From Vibrio owensii CAIM 1854 = LMG 25443 (GTDB taxonomy: Bacteria; Pseudomonadota; Gammaproteobacteria; Enterobacterales; Vibrionaceae), in assembly GCF_000817815.1 (NCBI RefSeq), contig NZ_JPRD01000042.1:21683-85682 (forward strand): a stretch of DNA of 64,000 nt. Direction: 5' to 3'. Each line of letters starts with the position of its first letter. Positions within the stretch are counted from its first letter, which is position 1. Shown in pieces: positions 1-8,327 of this stretch. A model generated the notes under the pieces. The model had not been told where the DNA came from and ran no database searches. It saw nothing but the letters and a program-made list of their open reading frames with translations. The translations under genes and the position numbers were made by a program.

Positions 1-1
1 A

Positions 2-214
2 GGTGGTCTAACCGAAGCCTTATTGCTTGCAGAAGAAGCGAAACGCCTTGGCTTTACCTTGATGTCTGGTTGCATGTTAGGCACTTCACTAGCGATGCGA
101 GCAGCTCTACCCATCGCTGTTCAATCGAAAGTGGTCGACTTAGATGGTCCGGTTTTACTGGGTCAGGATGTTGAGCCTGCTTTGGTATATCGAGAAGGTG
201 AAATCGTCCTGTAA
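2..214 (+). CDS. L-Ala-D/L-Glu (dipeptide) epimerase, C-terminal fragment
   Basis: The reading frame is open from the window edge and gives the last 70 residues of an enolase-superfamily dipeptide epimerase (YcjG/AEE type). These enzymes epimerise L-Ala-D-Glu during recycling of murein peptides in the cytoplasm. The visible part has the family's closing features: GGLTEAL, then a GFTLMSGCMLGTS loop, then a DLDGP strand and the DVEPAL segment before the stop. This closely follows the C-terminus I know for E. coli YcjG. The catalytic lysines and metal ligands lie upstream, outside the window, so only the family can be assigned. No start can be given. Confidence 0.8.
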   Translation, partial: GGLTEALLLAEEAKRLGFTLMSGCMLGTSLAMRAALPIAVQSKVVDLDGPVLLGQDVEPALVYREGEIVL

Positions 215-523
215 AGGGTCAGGGATCACCCCATCACCCATTTCATGACCTAGATTAAAAAACAATCACCGTCAGCATGAAATAAGTCACATAAATTACG
301 GGGTTATTACGGCATGCTAATAACGTAGTAACCTCTAATGCGCTTTTTCAGCAAGGTGGTGGTTGTATGTATAGAGTCATCCGAAAAATGACATGGAAGA
401 CGAAAAGGCGGTAAACCCGCCCTACTCCAATGCAGTTCGTGCCTGATATCAGGTTTGCTTTGGAACCGTTGATTGGCCGCTAAAGGCTCACTCGGTTTCG
501 CACGTCATTTGCAAGGAGGCTCT
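215..523 (+). promoter_or_regulatory. 309-nt leader/intergenic region with several inverted repeats
   Basis: No gene was found here. Three inverted repeats are visible: GTTATTA/TAATAAC (303-309 with 318-324), GGCGG/CCGCC (407-411 with 417-421), and the perfect palindrome CCTGATATCAGG (442-453). The strong ribosome site AAGGAGG sits at 513-519, just before the EF-G-like start. The hairpins would lie in the 5' leader if transcription starts upstream of position 300, which is not known. Confidence 0.4.
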
Positions 524-2548
524 ATGCCTATCAATAAGATCCGCAACGTCGCCTTTGTCGGTCAAACGGGTACCGGCAAAACCACACTGATAGAAAAACT
601 GCTCTACACCTGCCAAGCTACCAACCATTTAGGTTGTGTGGAAAAAGGCGATACGGTGACCGATTTCGACCAACAATCCATCCAATATCAACACAGTATC
701 GAAGCCACCCCAGTCGCCCTAAGTTGGAACAAACACCGCCTCAATATCATCGACACTCCCGGACAGAGTGAATTACTCGGACGCACACTCAGCGTGTTCC
801 CTGCCGTTGAAACTTCCGCGTTGATCATCGACCCACAAATGCCCATCAACCAAACTTCTGACCGCTTGTTCGCCTTTGCTAAAGAGCAGCAAAAGTGCCA
901 GATGATCATCATCAACAAGCTCGATAATCACGGTAACCAACTTGAAGCCGTGATGGAAAGCATCATCGAACACTTTGGTGACAACTGCTTACCAATCAAC
1001 TTACCTTCAGCCGATGCTCAATCGGTCGTGGATTGCTATTTCGAACCAGAGATCGAACGCGAGACCCAGCTCGCCAAAGTCGAAGAAGCCCATGAAACCT
1101 TGATAGACCAAGTGATTGAAGTCGATGAAGAGCTGATGGAACTGTATCTTGAACAAGGCTCAGAACTGACAGCAGAACAGCTGCATGACCCGTTTGAAGA
1201 AGCATTAAGAACCGGACACGTTATTCCAATCTGCTTTGTGTCGTCCGAAACAGGCGCAGGGGTAGAACTGCTGCTGAGAACCCTAGCGGAAATCATGCCG
1301 ATGCCAAATGAAGGCAACCCACCGCTGTTGGAGAAAAACGGCAAGAAGGTCAAAGTAAACTGTGAAGCACTTGAGCACAGCGTGGCGCATGTGTACAAGA
1401 TCAGCGTCGATCCTTACATGGGCAAACTCGCCTACTTACGTGTTTACCAAGGTGAAATCAACGCAGGCAGCCAACTCTACATTGGCGAGAGCAACAAAGC
1501 GTTCAAAGTCGGTCATCTCTACCAATTGCAAGGCAAAGACAGAACAGAAATCCCAAGGGCGCTTGCCGGCGATTTCTGTGTGCTAGCCAAAGTGGATGAG
1601 TTGGAATTTGATTCCATTGTTCATGACTCTCATGAAGAAGATGGCGTGCAATTCAAAACCCTCAACTTCCCTGATTCAATGTACTCGCTGTGCCTAAAAC
1701 CCGTTAAGCGTGGCGACGAGCAAAAGCTTGGGGATGTACTGAATAAAATCGCCAGTGAAGACCCTTCTCTTCGAATCGAACATCGCGCACGCACTAATGA
1801 AACCATCATAAGTGGTCAGGGTGAATTCCACCTCAAAGTAGCGCTGGAGAAAATGTCTTCTGTTTACAAACTGGAAGTGGAAACCAGCCAACCAAGCGTC
1901 GAATACTTTGAGACCATAACCAAGCCAGCAGAAGGTCATTATCGTCATAAGAAACAGAGCGGCGGTGCCGGTCAATTTGGTGAAGTGCAATTAAAAGTAC
2001 GCCCACTCGAGCGCGGTGCGGGCTTCAAGTTCATCAATAAAGTGGTAGGCGGTGCCATTCCTACCGCACTCATCCCTGCGGTGGAAAAAGGCATTGTTCA
2101 AGCACTAGAAGAAGGAGCGATTTCTGGTAACCCAATCAAAGATGTCGAGGTGACCGTTTACGATGGTAAATACCACTCGGTTGACTCGAAAGAAATCGCG
2201 TTTGTCATCGCAGGTAAGAAAGCGTTTTTAGATGCGATCAACAACGCAGACCCGATTGTGCTCGAACCGATTGTTCAAATGGAGCTTCATATTCCAACCG
2301 CGAATGTGGGTGATGTATCCGGCGATTTATCTGGTAATCGCGGTCTTATTGAAGGTACCGAGCCTATCGACGCGAACTTCACTATGTTAAGGGCGAAGTC
2401 TCCGGTCAACGAGTTGCAAGATTATGCTCGTCGTCTGCGCTCAATTACTGGCGGTGAAGGCAGTTTTAACATGACGCTCAGCCATTACGAACCAGCGCCA
2501 CCAGCTGTGCAAAAACAGGTCTGCAACGAAGCGACGCAGCAAAGCTAA
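524..2548 (+). CDS. EF-G-like translational GTPase (EF-G2 type)
   Basis: A 674-residue protein with the EF-G domain order. The G domain has GQTGTGKT (P-loop, about residues 13-20), DTPGQ (switch II) and NKLD (guanine specificity). Domain II follows, and domain IV carries the RHKKQSGGAGQFGEV segment seen in EF-G. It differs from housekeeping EF-G in having Gln where DTPGH has the catalytic His, and its G domain is shortened. This places it with the EF-G2/FusA2-like paralogues, whose cellular role is poorly defined. The ATG at 524 was chosen because AAGGAGG precedes it by 4 nt; an in-frame TTG at 473 has no comparable ribosome site. It is followed by a hairpin terminator. Confidence 0.85.
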   Translation: MPINKIRNVAFVGQTGTGKTTLIEKLLYTCQATNHLGCVEKGDTVTDFDQQSIQYQHSIEATPVALSWNKHRLNIIDTPGQSELLGRTLSVFPAVETSALIIDPQMPINQTSDRLFAFAKEQQKCQMIIINKLDNHGNQLEAVMESIIEHFGDNCLPINLPSADAQSVVDCYFEPEIERETQLAKVEEAHETLIDQVIEVDEELMELYLEQGSELTAEQLHDPFEEALRTGHVIPICFVSSETGAGVELLLRTLAEIMPMPNEGNPPLLEKNGKKVKVNCEALEHSVAHVYKISVDPYMGKLAYLRVYQGEINAGSQLYIGESNKAFKVGHLYQLQGKDRTEIPRALAGDFCVLAKVDELEFDSIVHDSHEEDGVQFKTLNFPDSMYSLCLKPVKRGDEQKLGDVLNKIASEDPSLRIEHRARTNETIISGQGEFHLKVALEKMSSVYKLEVETSQPSVEYFETITKPAEGHYRHKKQSGGAGQFGEVQLKVRPLERGAGFKFINKVVGGAIPTALIPAVEKGIVQALEEGAISGNPIKDVEVTVYDGKYHSVDSKEIAFVIAGKKAFLDAINNADPIVLEPIVQMELHIPTANVGDVSGDLSGNRGLIEGTEPIDANFTMLRAKSPVNELQDYARRLRSITGGEGSFNMTLSHYEPAPPAVQKQVCNEATQQS

Positions 2549-2576
2549 GACTTAACACATTTAACTTCACCAACAA

Positions 2577-2610
2577 AAAACGCCCTCGAAACTTGAGGGC
2601 GTTGTTGTAT
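2577..2610. terminator. Bidirectional hairpin terminator
   Basis: CGCCCTC (2581-2587) pairs with GAGGGCG (2595-2601). An A-run lies on the left and a T-rich stretch on the right, so it can serve both the EF-G-like gene and the convergent small gene. Confidence 0.75.
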
Positions 2611-2621
2611 TCAGTTGAGGT

Positions 2622-2816
2622 CTATTTGTCTAACGACATACCAATATCTTCAAGCTTGGATTGGAACTGTTCAACACTGTCGGCTTTATAGGTAGGAGAA
2701 CCGTTAAAATAGCGCGGCTTCTCTGGCAACATCGCGTTCTTGAGTTCTTGTTCCTGATCGACATTGTCATGGTACACCGTTACACGGTTTGGGATATCCT
2801 GTTTCATAAATGCCAT
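2622..2816 (-). CDS. Small conserved hypothetical protein (64 aa)
   Basis: I do not recognise a named family. The product is a small soluble, charged protein beginning MAFMKQDIPNRVTVYHD, with no signal peptide, cysteine or membrane segment. An AAAGGAG ribosome site lies 7 nt before the ATG on the minus strand, which strongly supports a real gene. It is convergent with the EF-G-like gene and shares its terminator. The tail (SVEQFQSKLEDIGMSLDK) looks helical. No function can be assigned. Confidence 0.65.
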   Translation of the reverse strand: MAFMKQDIPNRVTVYHDNVDQEQELKNAMLPEKPRYFNGSPTYKADSVEQFQSKLEDIGMSLDK

Positions 2817-3152
2817 TTTGGTTCTCCTTTGTTAAGACGAACCTTAAAGTTAAAGATGGTTAAAAAATAAGCAAAACAAGTTGTGTAAAAATTAGACATC
2901 CTCGACAGTTTTTATTGTTAAATTCAAAGCATTTTATAAACTAGACATGAACTTAATTTTGACACTACGTCATCGAACTGGCAGCGAACTCATCCTATCC
3001 CCTACCAAACGTGCGCCTATTATCATTTCCACAAATTATGTCTTTTTTTTGAGATTTTAGTCAGTAATGTGTGAATGCAAATAGCCTCATATTCAACTTA
3101 CTCATAGAGGCGACCTTTTTCTTTTTGAGTTTTACTCGACTTGCTGATTCAG
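2817..3152. other. Intergenic region, no gene seen
   Basis: An AT-rich gap between the divergent small gene and the GGDEF-EAL gene. A 37-codon open stretch from 2947 has no ribosome site and is not called. Promoters for both flanking genes presumably lie here, but no strong box can be named. Confidence 0.4.
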
Positions 3153-6100
3153 ATGAATAGACGTGTTTTTGATAAACGCCCAACCATTGGCATCATCTTG
3201 CCTATGTTGAGCGGTTTTTATATGGGAGAGCTTAACGCCACGTTGCGCCAAATGGCTAAGCAACATGGGGTTAATTTGGTATTTATTCGTAGTGGGCATC
3301 GCCGAGACTTCGACCTGTCTGTTGCTTTGCATCATCTCGATGCATTGATGGTGGTTTTGCATTCTGCATCCGACCATCTGGTGCAAACGGCGCTGAACAA
3401 AGGCATTCCAGTGTTGTCTTTGGGCGCAAGCTACGCACCGCTTGATGTAGAGCAGTTCATCAGCATACAAAGTGACGGCGTAAAAGCCTTGTATCGCTGG
3501 TTGTTGGAGCAAGGACATCAACGCATTGGTTTTTGTGGTGACTTGTCGGTTAACGATGTACGTTCACGTTTTAAAGCCTACCAACATGCTGCTACACAGC
3601 ATCAAGGAGCTTTCAATCCCGAAGATTTCTTTAGCGTTAGCAACTGCTCATTAGCGGGTGGACGAGAAGCTGCCGTTGAGTTCGTGCAGCGCAACTCGCA
3701 ATGTACGGCGGTTATTTGTGCTACCGACCACAACGCCATTGGCATGATGGAGCAACTTAAGCACTTGCAAGTTGCCGTACCAAATGAAGTCGCCGTGGTT
3801 GGTATTGATAACGTCTTCTTCGGTAAACAAACTCAGCCACCGTTAACCACTGCCGATCAGCAATTGGAAGTTCTGGCACGCCGAGCATTTAGCCGAGCTA
3901 TCGAGCGCATTCAAGGAGCTGCGTTTTCAAACCAGATTAACCAAGTGCCACAGAAACTGGTTATCCGTCAGTCCTGTGGTAATCGTAACCCAACCTATGA
4001 ATCAACAGAATGTCCGAACTCAATTCGTCATGCGCTGCTGAATGTGGAAGGCCGCTCTCCGGCAGAGATTTTTGAGAACTTCTATTCTCAAGCTCAGAAC
4101 GGTTTTAACTCCATTCTTGACGCTCAAAGCTTGTATGGCAACAACCTCGATTGGGCATGTTTAGCGCAGTGCGATCAGGAGCAATATCATATCGAGAGTT
4201 GGGTCGAACAAGGCATGACCCAACCAACCACGCTGCCAAAACAGAGCACCGCAAGTGATGACATTCGTGATTTTCCTTTCCTTGAAGGTTGCGAACACTT
4301 TGTCGCAACAGTGATGCCAATTGCTACGGGGCAAAAAAACCAGTGGCAGTTAGTCGCCGTGGTCGATTCACTTGAAGATCAACAAAACATCGGTACCCAA
4401 TCGGTGTTCAACAACTATCTCGATATGTTGTCTTTGTTCATCGAACGTGATGCGCTACTCAACACCAGCACCTTACGCCAAAAGAACTCACAGCAATTGT
4501 TACAACAACTCAAGGTGGTATCAAACAGCTCAAATGATGGTATTTGGGATTGGGATTTGACCAGCAATAAACTGCGTTGGAACAGTCGCTTGGTCAACAT
4601 GCTCGGCAATGAAAACATCTCCCACAAACGCTACATTGATTGCGATCAGCTGTTCCAATTTATTCATCCAGAAGACATCGACCAATTAGAAGAACACATC
4701 CAAGCTCACTTGGTCGATAAAGTGGCGTTCAAAACCGAATTTCGTATTCGCAAACACGACAACAGCTATATCTGGGTACAAGCCAATGGCTCTGCAGTAC
4801 GCAACGCACAAGGTCATGCGGTGCGCTTTATCGGCTCAATGACGGATGTGACCGAGCAACGAGAAAGCGCGGCGAAGATCCATCATATGGCCTATTTCGA
4901 TGCGCTAACGGGTGTCGCCAACCGCCGCAAAATCATGGAAGAGATTGTTGAACACATCAGCGTCAACCCAGATAAGCCTCGCGCCATCATGTTGATGGAT
5001 CTCAACCGCTTTAAAATGATCAACGACTCTTTCGGACACCATGTCGGCGACGCCTTGCTTTGCCACATAACCAAAGAGTTAGAGAGTGTTTTGGTTGAGC
5101 CTCATACCATTGCGCGACTCGGCGGAGATGAGTTCTTGTTCTTCTGCCATGTTAGCAATGCCGCCCAAGCCAACCAGATTGCTAGCATGATTTTACGTAC
5201 CATCGAAAAGCCAATGATTCATGAAGAGATGGAATTGGTCAGCCAAGGCAGTTTAGGGATTTCCTTCTACCCATCGGATGGCCATAGCCCTGAAGAGTTG
5301 GTGAAAAAAGCCGATATCGCCATGTATCAAGCGAAGCAACTCGGCGGGCGCAAAGTGGTGCATTACAACGACACCATGGAAGCGACGACACAAAGCTTAA
5401 TTAAGTTCGAACACCACCTAAATCGCGCTTTAGAACAAAGCGAAATTGATGTGTTCTACCAACCTCAGCTGTGCCACAAAACGCAGCGTGTGATTGCAGT
5501 AGAAGCCTTGGCTCGTTGGCAATCTGAAGCGCTTGGCTTTGTCCCACCAAGTCAGTTTATTCAAGTCGCCGAGAACGCAGGTATGATCTCGCGATTGGGA
5601 GAATACATTCTCAATCGAGTCTGTCGTGACGTGCAGCAATCCGCTTGGTTACAATCAATGAGCCATATTTCGGTCAACATCAGTGCACGTCAGTTGGTAC
5701 AGCCTTATTTTGCAGACGAGGTGATTCAAACCATCCTTAACTACCGATTGCCGCTGTCTCTGTTCTGCATCGAAATCACCGAAACAGCAGCCATTAGTGA
5801 TTATGACTTGTGTGTGAAATCGCTTGAGAAGCTCAGAAAAGCGGGCATTACCATCTCTTTGGATGATTTCGGAACAGGCTTCTCTTCGTTGTCGTTATTG
5901 AAGAAGTTGCCATTGAGTGAAGTCAAAATCGACCGTTCTTTCATCGCCGACATCATCAAAGATCAATCCAACCTCGATTTCGTTTCCACTATGATTTTGA
6001 TGGGTAGAAGTTTGGGTTATCGCGTGGTCGCAGAAGGGGTAGAAACCGCAGAGCATGTCTCTAGCTTAAGCGAACTCGGCGTGGATTTACTGCAAGGTTA

Positions 6101-6167
6101 TTACTTCAGCAAACCCCAACCTATTTCTCAACTAGAGCAACAATACACACCACTTGGAGCCGTTTAA
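3153..6167 (+). CDS. LacI-type sugar-binding domain fused to PAS-GGDEF-EAL (cyclic-di-GMP enzyme)
   Basis: A protein of about 1004 residues. Residues ~10-280 resemble the periplasmic-binding-protein fold of LacI-type regulators (GIILPMLSGFYMGEL; VAVVGIDNVFFGKQTQPPL), but there is no N-terminal helix-turn-helix. A linker and PAS domain (~460-570) come next. The GGDEF domain carries an intact GGDEF (~656), predicting diguanylate cyclase ability. The EAL domain starts VEALARW (~782) and keeps DDFGTGFS, VKIDRSF and AEGVET, so phosphodiesterase activity is also plausible. No signal peptide or membrane segment is visible, so the ligand is probably cytoplasmic. The start could also be TTG at 3141; neither has a strong ribosome site. 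The ligand and the net direction of activity are unknown. Confidence 0.88.
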   Translation: MNRRVFDKRPTIGIILPMLSGFYMGELNATLRQMAKQHGVNLVFIRSGHRRDFDLSVALHHLDALMVVLHSASDHLVQTALNKGIPVLSLGASYAPLDVEQFISIQSDGVKALYRWLLEQGHQRIGFCGDLSVNDVRSRFKAYQHAATQHQGAFNPEDFFSVSNCSLAGGREAAVEFVQRNSQCTAVICATDHNAIGMMEQLKHLQVAVPNEVAVVGIDNVFFGKQTQPPLTTADQQLEVLARRAFSRAIERIQGAAFSNQINQVPQKLVIRQSCGNRNPTYESTECPNSIRHALLNVEGRSPAEIFENFYSQAQNGFNSILDAQSLYGNNLDWACLAQCDQEQYHIESWVEQGMTQPTTLPKQSTASDDIRDFPFLEGCEHFVATVMPIATGQKNQWQLVAVVDSLEDQQNIGTQSVFNNYLDMLSLFIERDALLNTSTLRQKNSQQLLQQLKVVSNSSNDGIWDWDLTSNKLRWNSRLVNMLGNENISHKRYIDCDQLFQFIHPEDIDQLEEHIQAHLVDKVAFKTEFRIRKHDNSYIWVQANGSAVRNAQGHAVRFIGSMTDVTEQRESAAKIHHMAYFDALTGVANRRKIMEEIVEHISVNPDKPRAIMLMDLNRFKMINDSFGHHVGDALLCHITKELESVLVEPHTIARLGGDEFLFFCHVSNAAQANQIASMILRTIEKPMIHEEMELVSQGSLGISFYPSDGHSPEELVKKADIAMYQAKQLGGRKVVHYNDTMEATTQSLIKFEHHLNRALEQSEIDVFYQPQLCHKTQRVIAVEALARWQSEALGFVPPSQFIQVAENAGMISRLGEYILNRVCRDVQQSAWLQSMSHISVNISARQLVQPYFADEVIQTILNYRLPLSLFCIEITETAAISDYDLCVKSLEKLRKAGITISLDDFGTGFSSLSLLKKLPLSEVKIDRSFIADIIKDQSNLDFVSTMILMGRSLGYRVVAEGVETAEHVSSLSELGVDLLQGYYFSKPQPISQLEQQYTPLGAV

Positions 6168-6171
6168 AAGC

Positions 6172-6206
6172 AACAAGGCGAGCTCATGTGCTCGCCTTGT
6201 TCTGTT
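6172..6206. terminator. Hairpin terminator after the GGDEF-EAL gene
   Basis: AACAAGGCGAGC (6172-6183) pairs perfectly with GCTCGCCTTGTT (6190-6201) around a 6-nt loop, between two convergent genes. Confidence 0.75.
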
Positions 6207-6251
6207 CTTCACCGTTGGTTTTAAATACTTCGCTTTAGAAAACCTTCTTGT

Positions 6252-6866
6252 CTAATCCAACTTCATTTCCATCAACGGTCGCCACATCTCGATAATCTCT
6301 TCTTCCGATGGCATTTCGCTTTGCTCGATGGTTTTCACTACGCGACATGGACTCCCCACTGCAACGCAATCTGCTGGGATGTCTTTGGTCACCACGCTGC
6401 CTGCCCCAATAATCGCTCGGTCACCAATTGTCACGCCATCCAAAATGATGGCACCCGCACCAATCCACACACTATCACCGATGGTAATTGGGTTGCCCGT
6501 TGCTATGGGACGAACACGCTCGGCGAGCTCAAAGGGGTGTCCTGCCGTACTGATCACCACATTAGGACCAATTTGCACGTACTCACCAATATGAACAGGC
6601 GCAAGATCGAGAATGGTAACGCCAGCATTCAAAAAGCCGCCTTGGGTAAAGTGAATATTCTTGCCCATGTCACAATAGAACGGCGGCACGATGTTCACGC
6701 CGTTCGCACTGCCAAGAAGTGACTCGATGATCTCGGCTTTCTTTAAATGCTCAGAAGGTCGTGCGTGGTTGAAATCATACAGCTTCTCCTTCACTTCGGT
6801 TTGAAACTCAAACAGCTCAGGCGTAATAGGAATATGCACAGAAAAATCAGCCAGTTTACTACTCAT
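6252..6866 (-). CDS. Sugar O-acetyltransferase, maltose/galactoside acetyltransferase family
   Basis: A 204-residue left-handed beta-helix (hexapeptide repeat) acetyltransferase like Maa, LacA and NodL. An N-terminal helical Mac-type segment (~residues 15-55) is followed by the repeats, e.g. IGPNVVISTAGHP, ITIGDSVWIGAGAIIL and VTIGDRAIIGAGSVV. The His in STAGHP is at the usual catalytic position. The family transfers acetyl from acetyl-CoA to a sugar hydroxyl in the cytoplasm. The substrate cannot be told from sequence. It is a single gene, convergent with the GGDEF-EAL gene. Confidence 0.85.
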   Translation of the reverse strand: MSSKLADFSVHIPITPELFEFQTEVKEKLYDFNHARPSEHLKKAEIIESLLGSANGVNIVPPFYCDMGKNIHFTQGGFLNAGVTILDLAPVHIGEYVQIGPNVVISTAGHPFELAERVRPIATGNPITIGDSVWIGAGAIILDGVTIGDRAIIGAGSVVTKDIPADCVAVGSPCRVVKTIEQSEMPSEEEIIEMWRPLMEMKLD

Positions 6867-6998
6867 CGATAACCTCTAAAGAACCAAGAACACATCGATA
6901 AATAATCGTAAATTCAGCCAGTTAACTTCCAACTTTTCGCATCATTTCGCTAGGTATTTGCGAGCAACAACGCATTTTGATGTTGGCTGTTAAGCACA

Positions 6999-7202
6999 CT
7001 ACGCTTTCGAACTCGGCTCTTGGATCTGATAGAGGCGGCGCTCGTTGTCTGCACAAGTAGTCTCACAGTTACACACTTTATCAACGCCTACGTTATTCAA
7101 ACCGCCGCAACTGCCTTGAATGCGTTTGTTATGAAAGATCACGCCCAGTGACATCAACAAAATGATGGCTAAGAACCCAAGAAAAGTGAACAACCAAACC
7201 AT
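6999..7202 (-). CDS. NqrM-like maturation protein (second copy, non-nqr context)
   Basis: A 67-residue protein with one N-terminal membrane helix (LFTFLGFLAIILLMSLGV) and a cysteine-rich tail with CGGL, VCNC and TTC. This is the NqrM (DUF539) pattern; NqrM helps assemble the iron centre of Na+-translocating NADH:quinone reductase. Here it is not beside apbE/nqr genes but ends a three-gene operon. Its start codon overlaps the stop of the upstream NifX-like gene (TAATG), so translation is probably coupled. Membrane-bound iron handling is a fair inference; a direct role in NQR assembly is not shown. Confidence 0.75.
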   Translation of the reverse strand: MVWLFTFLGFLAIILLMSLGVIFHNKRIQGSCGGLNNVGVDKVCNCETTCADNERRLYQIQEPSSKA

Positions 7203-7699
7203 TACTTCACCTCTTTCACGTAAGAAGAAACCAATGCTTTGAGTTTCATCGGACGAAGCGTCATGAGTGTTTTTTTGGATTGAGATTGAGGATTAAGCAA
7301 TAGCGAAGACGCTTTTTTGCTGCCACAGCCTCCGCAACCACCTTTCTTAGCGTGGTTGGTAGAAGGTCGACCTTGCGTGGCAAGCGTTAATGGCGATCGC
7401 GGCACACCCATCACATCATCCAGCGAACTGCGAGTCGATAGCTTAAAGACTTGCTTACCACTGCTCAAAAGCTTACCCAGCGCACGTTCACCAATGTTGC
7501 GAACCAACACCGCATCTACTTTGTATTCTTGCAAAGATTGAATAAGTTGTGATTTTGCTTTGCAGCCAGCTTGTGGCATGGAAGCAATGTTAGCTAGATT
7601 CTTTAACAATCCGTCTGAATCGGAATAAATCGCAATGTATGGGGCTTTAACAAAGTGATTGGCGACGCGTTCGCCGTCATTTGGAATAGCGTAAATCAT
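7202..7699 (-). CDS. NifX/NifB-type dinitrogenase iron-molybdenum cofactor-like domain protein
   Basis: A 165-residue protein whose first ~110 residues form a NifX/NifB C-terminal (MTH1175-like) domain: MIYAIPNDGERVANHFVKAP, then AGCKAKSQLIQSLQEYKVDAVLVRNIG. The tail is basic and contains a CGGCG cysteine knot followed by Lys-rich sequence. Such domains bind iron-sulphur or metal-cofactor intermediates. No nif genes are nearby, so nitrogen fixation is unlikely. It overlaps the upstream DUF134 regulator by 4 nt (ATGA) and the downstream NqrM-like gene by 1 nt, showing one tightly coupled operon. Confidence 0.8.
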   Translation of the reverse strand: MIYAIPNDGERVANHFVKAPYIAIYSDSDGLLKNLANIASMPQAGCKAKSQLIQSLQEYKVDAVLVRNIGERALGKLLSSGKQVFKLSTRSSLDDVMGVPRSPLTLATQGRPSTNHAKKGGCGGCGSKKASSLLLNPQSQSKKTLMTLRPMKLKALVSSYVKEVK

Positions 7700-7986
7700 G
7701 AGTTTGACTCCTGGTCAGGAAAAACAAGTGCATGACCCTCAACTAGGCTTTTCGCGACTTTAAAACGCGCGCTTTTAACCGTATTACCAAAGGTCTGGCG
7801 AGAGACTCCCATTTGGTCGGCGGCTTGTTGCTGGCTCAATCCTTCCAGATCGGCCAATCTCAATGCCTCTAGTTCTTCTGGCAATATGTTGACTTTTTCT
7901 AGCTCGTAAAACGGTACACCATTAGGCTTAAAGCAATGGTGCGCTGCACGTCCACATATGCGTCTTTCTATTTTTGGTCTCGCCAT
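7696..7986 (-). CDS. DUF134 helix-turn-helix protein
   Basis: A 96-residue DUF134 protein: MARPKIERRICGRA at the start, then FELEKV-like spacing and a sigma-like helix-turn-helix, LSQQQAADQMGVSRQTFGNT (~residues 53-72). Cysteines in RRICGRAAHHC may bind metal. The ATG at 7986 was chosen because AGAGGA precedes it. A longer frame opening at 8040 would start inside the repeated palindrome upstream, which is more likely operator DNA. It heads the operon with the NifX-like and NqrM-like genes, so it probably regulates that operon, perhaps in response to iron or Fe-S status (inference). Confidence 0.8.
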   Translation of the reverse strand: MARPKIERRICGRAAHHCFKPNGVPFYELEKVNILPEELEALRLADLEGLSQQQAADQMGVSRQTFGNTVKSARFKVAKSLVEGHALVFPDQESNS

Positions 7987-8027
7987 CACATCCTCTCTAC
8001 AAAACGCCTTCACCTTACGCCCGTTTG

Positions 8028-8064
8028 TGGCATATGCCAATTATAGTTTTTAGCATATGCCAAT
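8028..8064. promoter_or_regulatory. Duplicated palindromic operator candidate upstream of the DUF134 gene
   Basis: GCATATGCCAAT occurs twice in direct orientation (8030-8041 and 8053-8064), 23 bp apart, about two helical turns. The first copy lies inside the perfect palindrome TGGCATATGCCA (8028-8039). The distance and position fit autoregulation of the DUF134 operon. The rest of the 7987-8327 gap has no gene. Confidence 0.55.
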
Positions 8065-8327
8065 ATCTTAGTTTGCAAAAATCGTATCCATAGCGAAATA
8101 TTCGTTAGACATCTAATAATAATGCAACAACACATACAAACCACCATACGATTCATTGACATGAGCCGATAAAAAACCTCGCATTTCTGTGGCTATTTTC
8201 ATCAAATGTTCACCATCATTTTCACGCTTGTTAACAAACAAAGCTATAATTCATCTAACACATTAGTTTGAACACTAATGATTAATTCGTTACCCTAAGT
8301 GAGCTATTTAGAGAAAGGAAACTCAAT

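Noticed and set aside
473..523. TTG start for the EF-G-like gene
   Set aside because: The conserved protein begins at ATG 524 with AAGGAGG before it.
2947..3060. 37-codon ORF upstream of the GGDEF gene
   Set aside because: No ribosome site and no recognisable product; probably chance.
8028..8040. Longer DUF134 start at 8040
   Set aside because: It would place the start inside the repeated palindrome and lacks a ribosome site; ATG at 7986 has AGAGGA.
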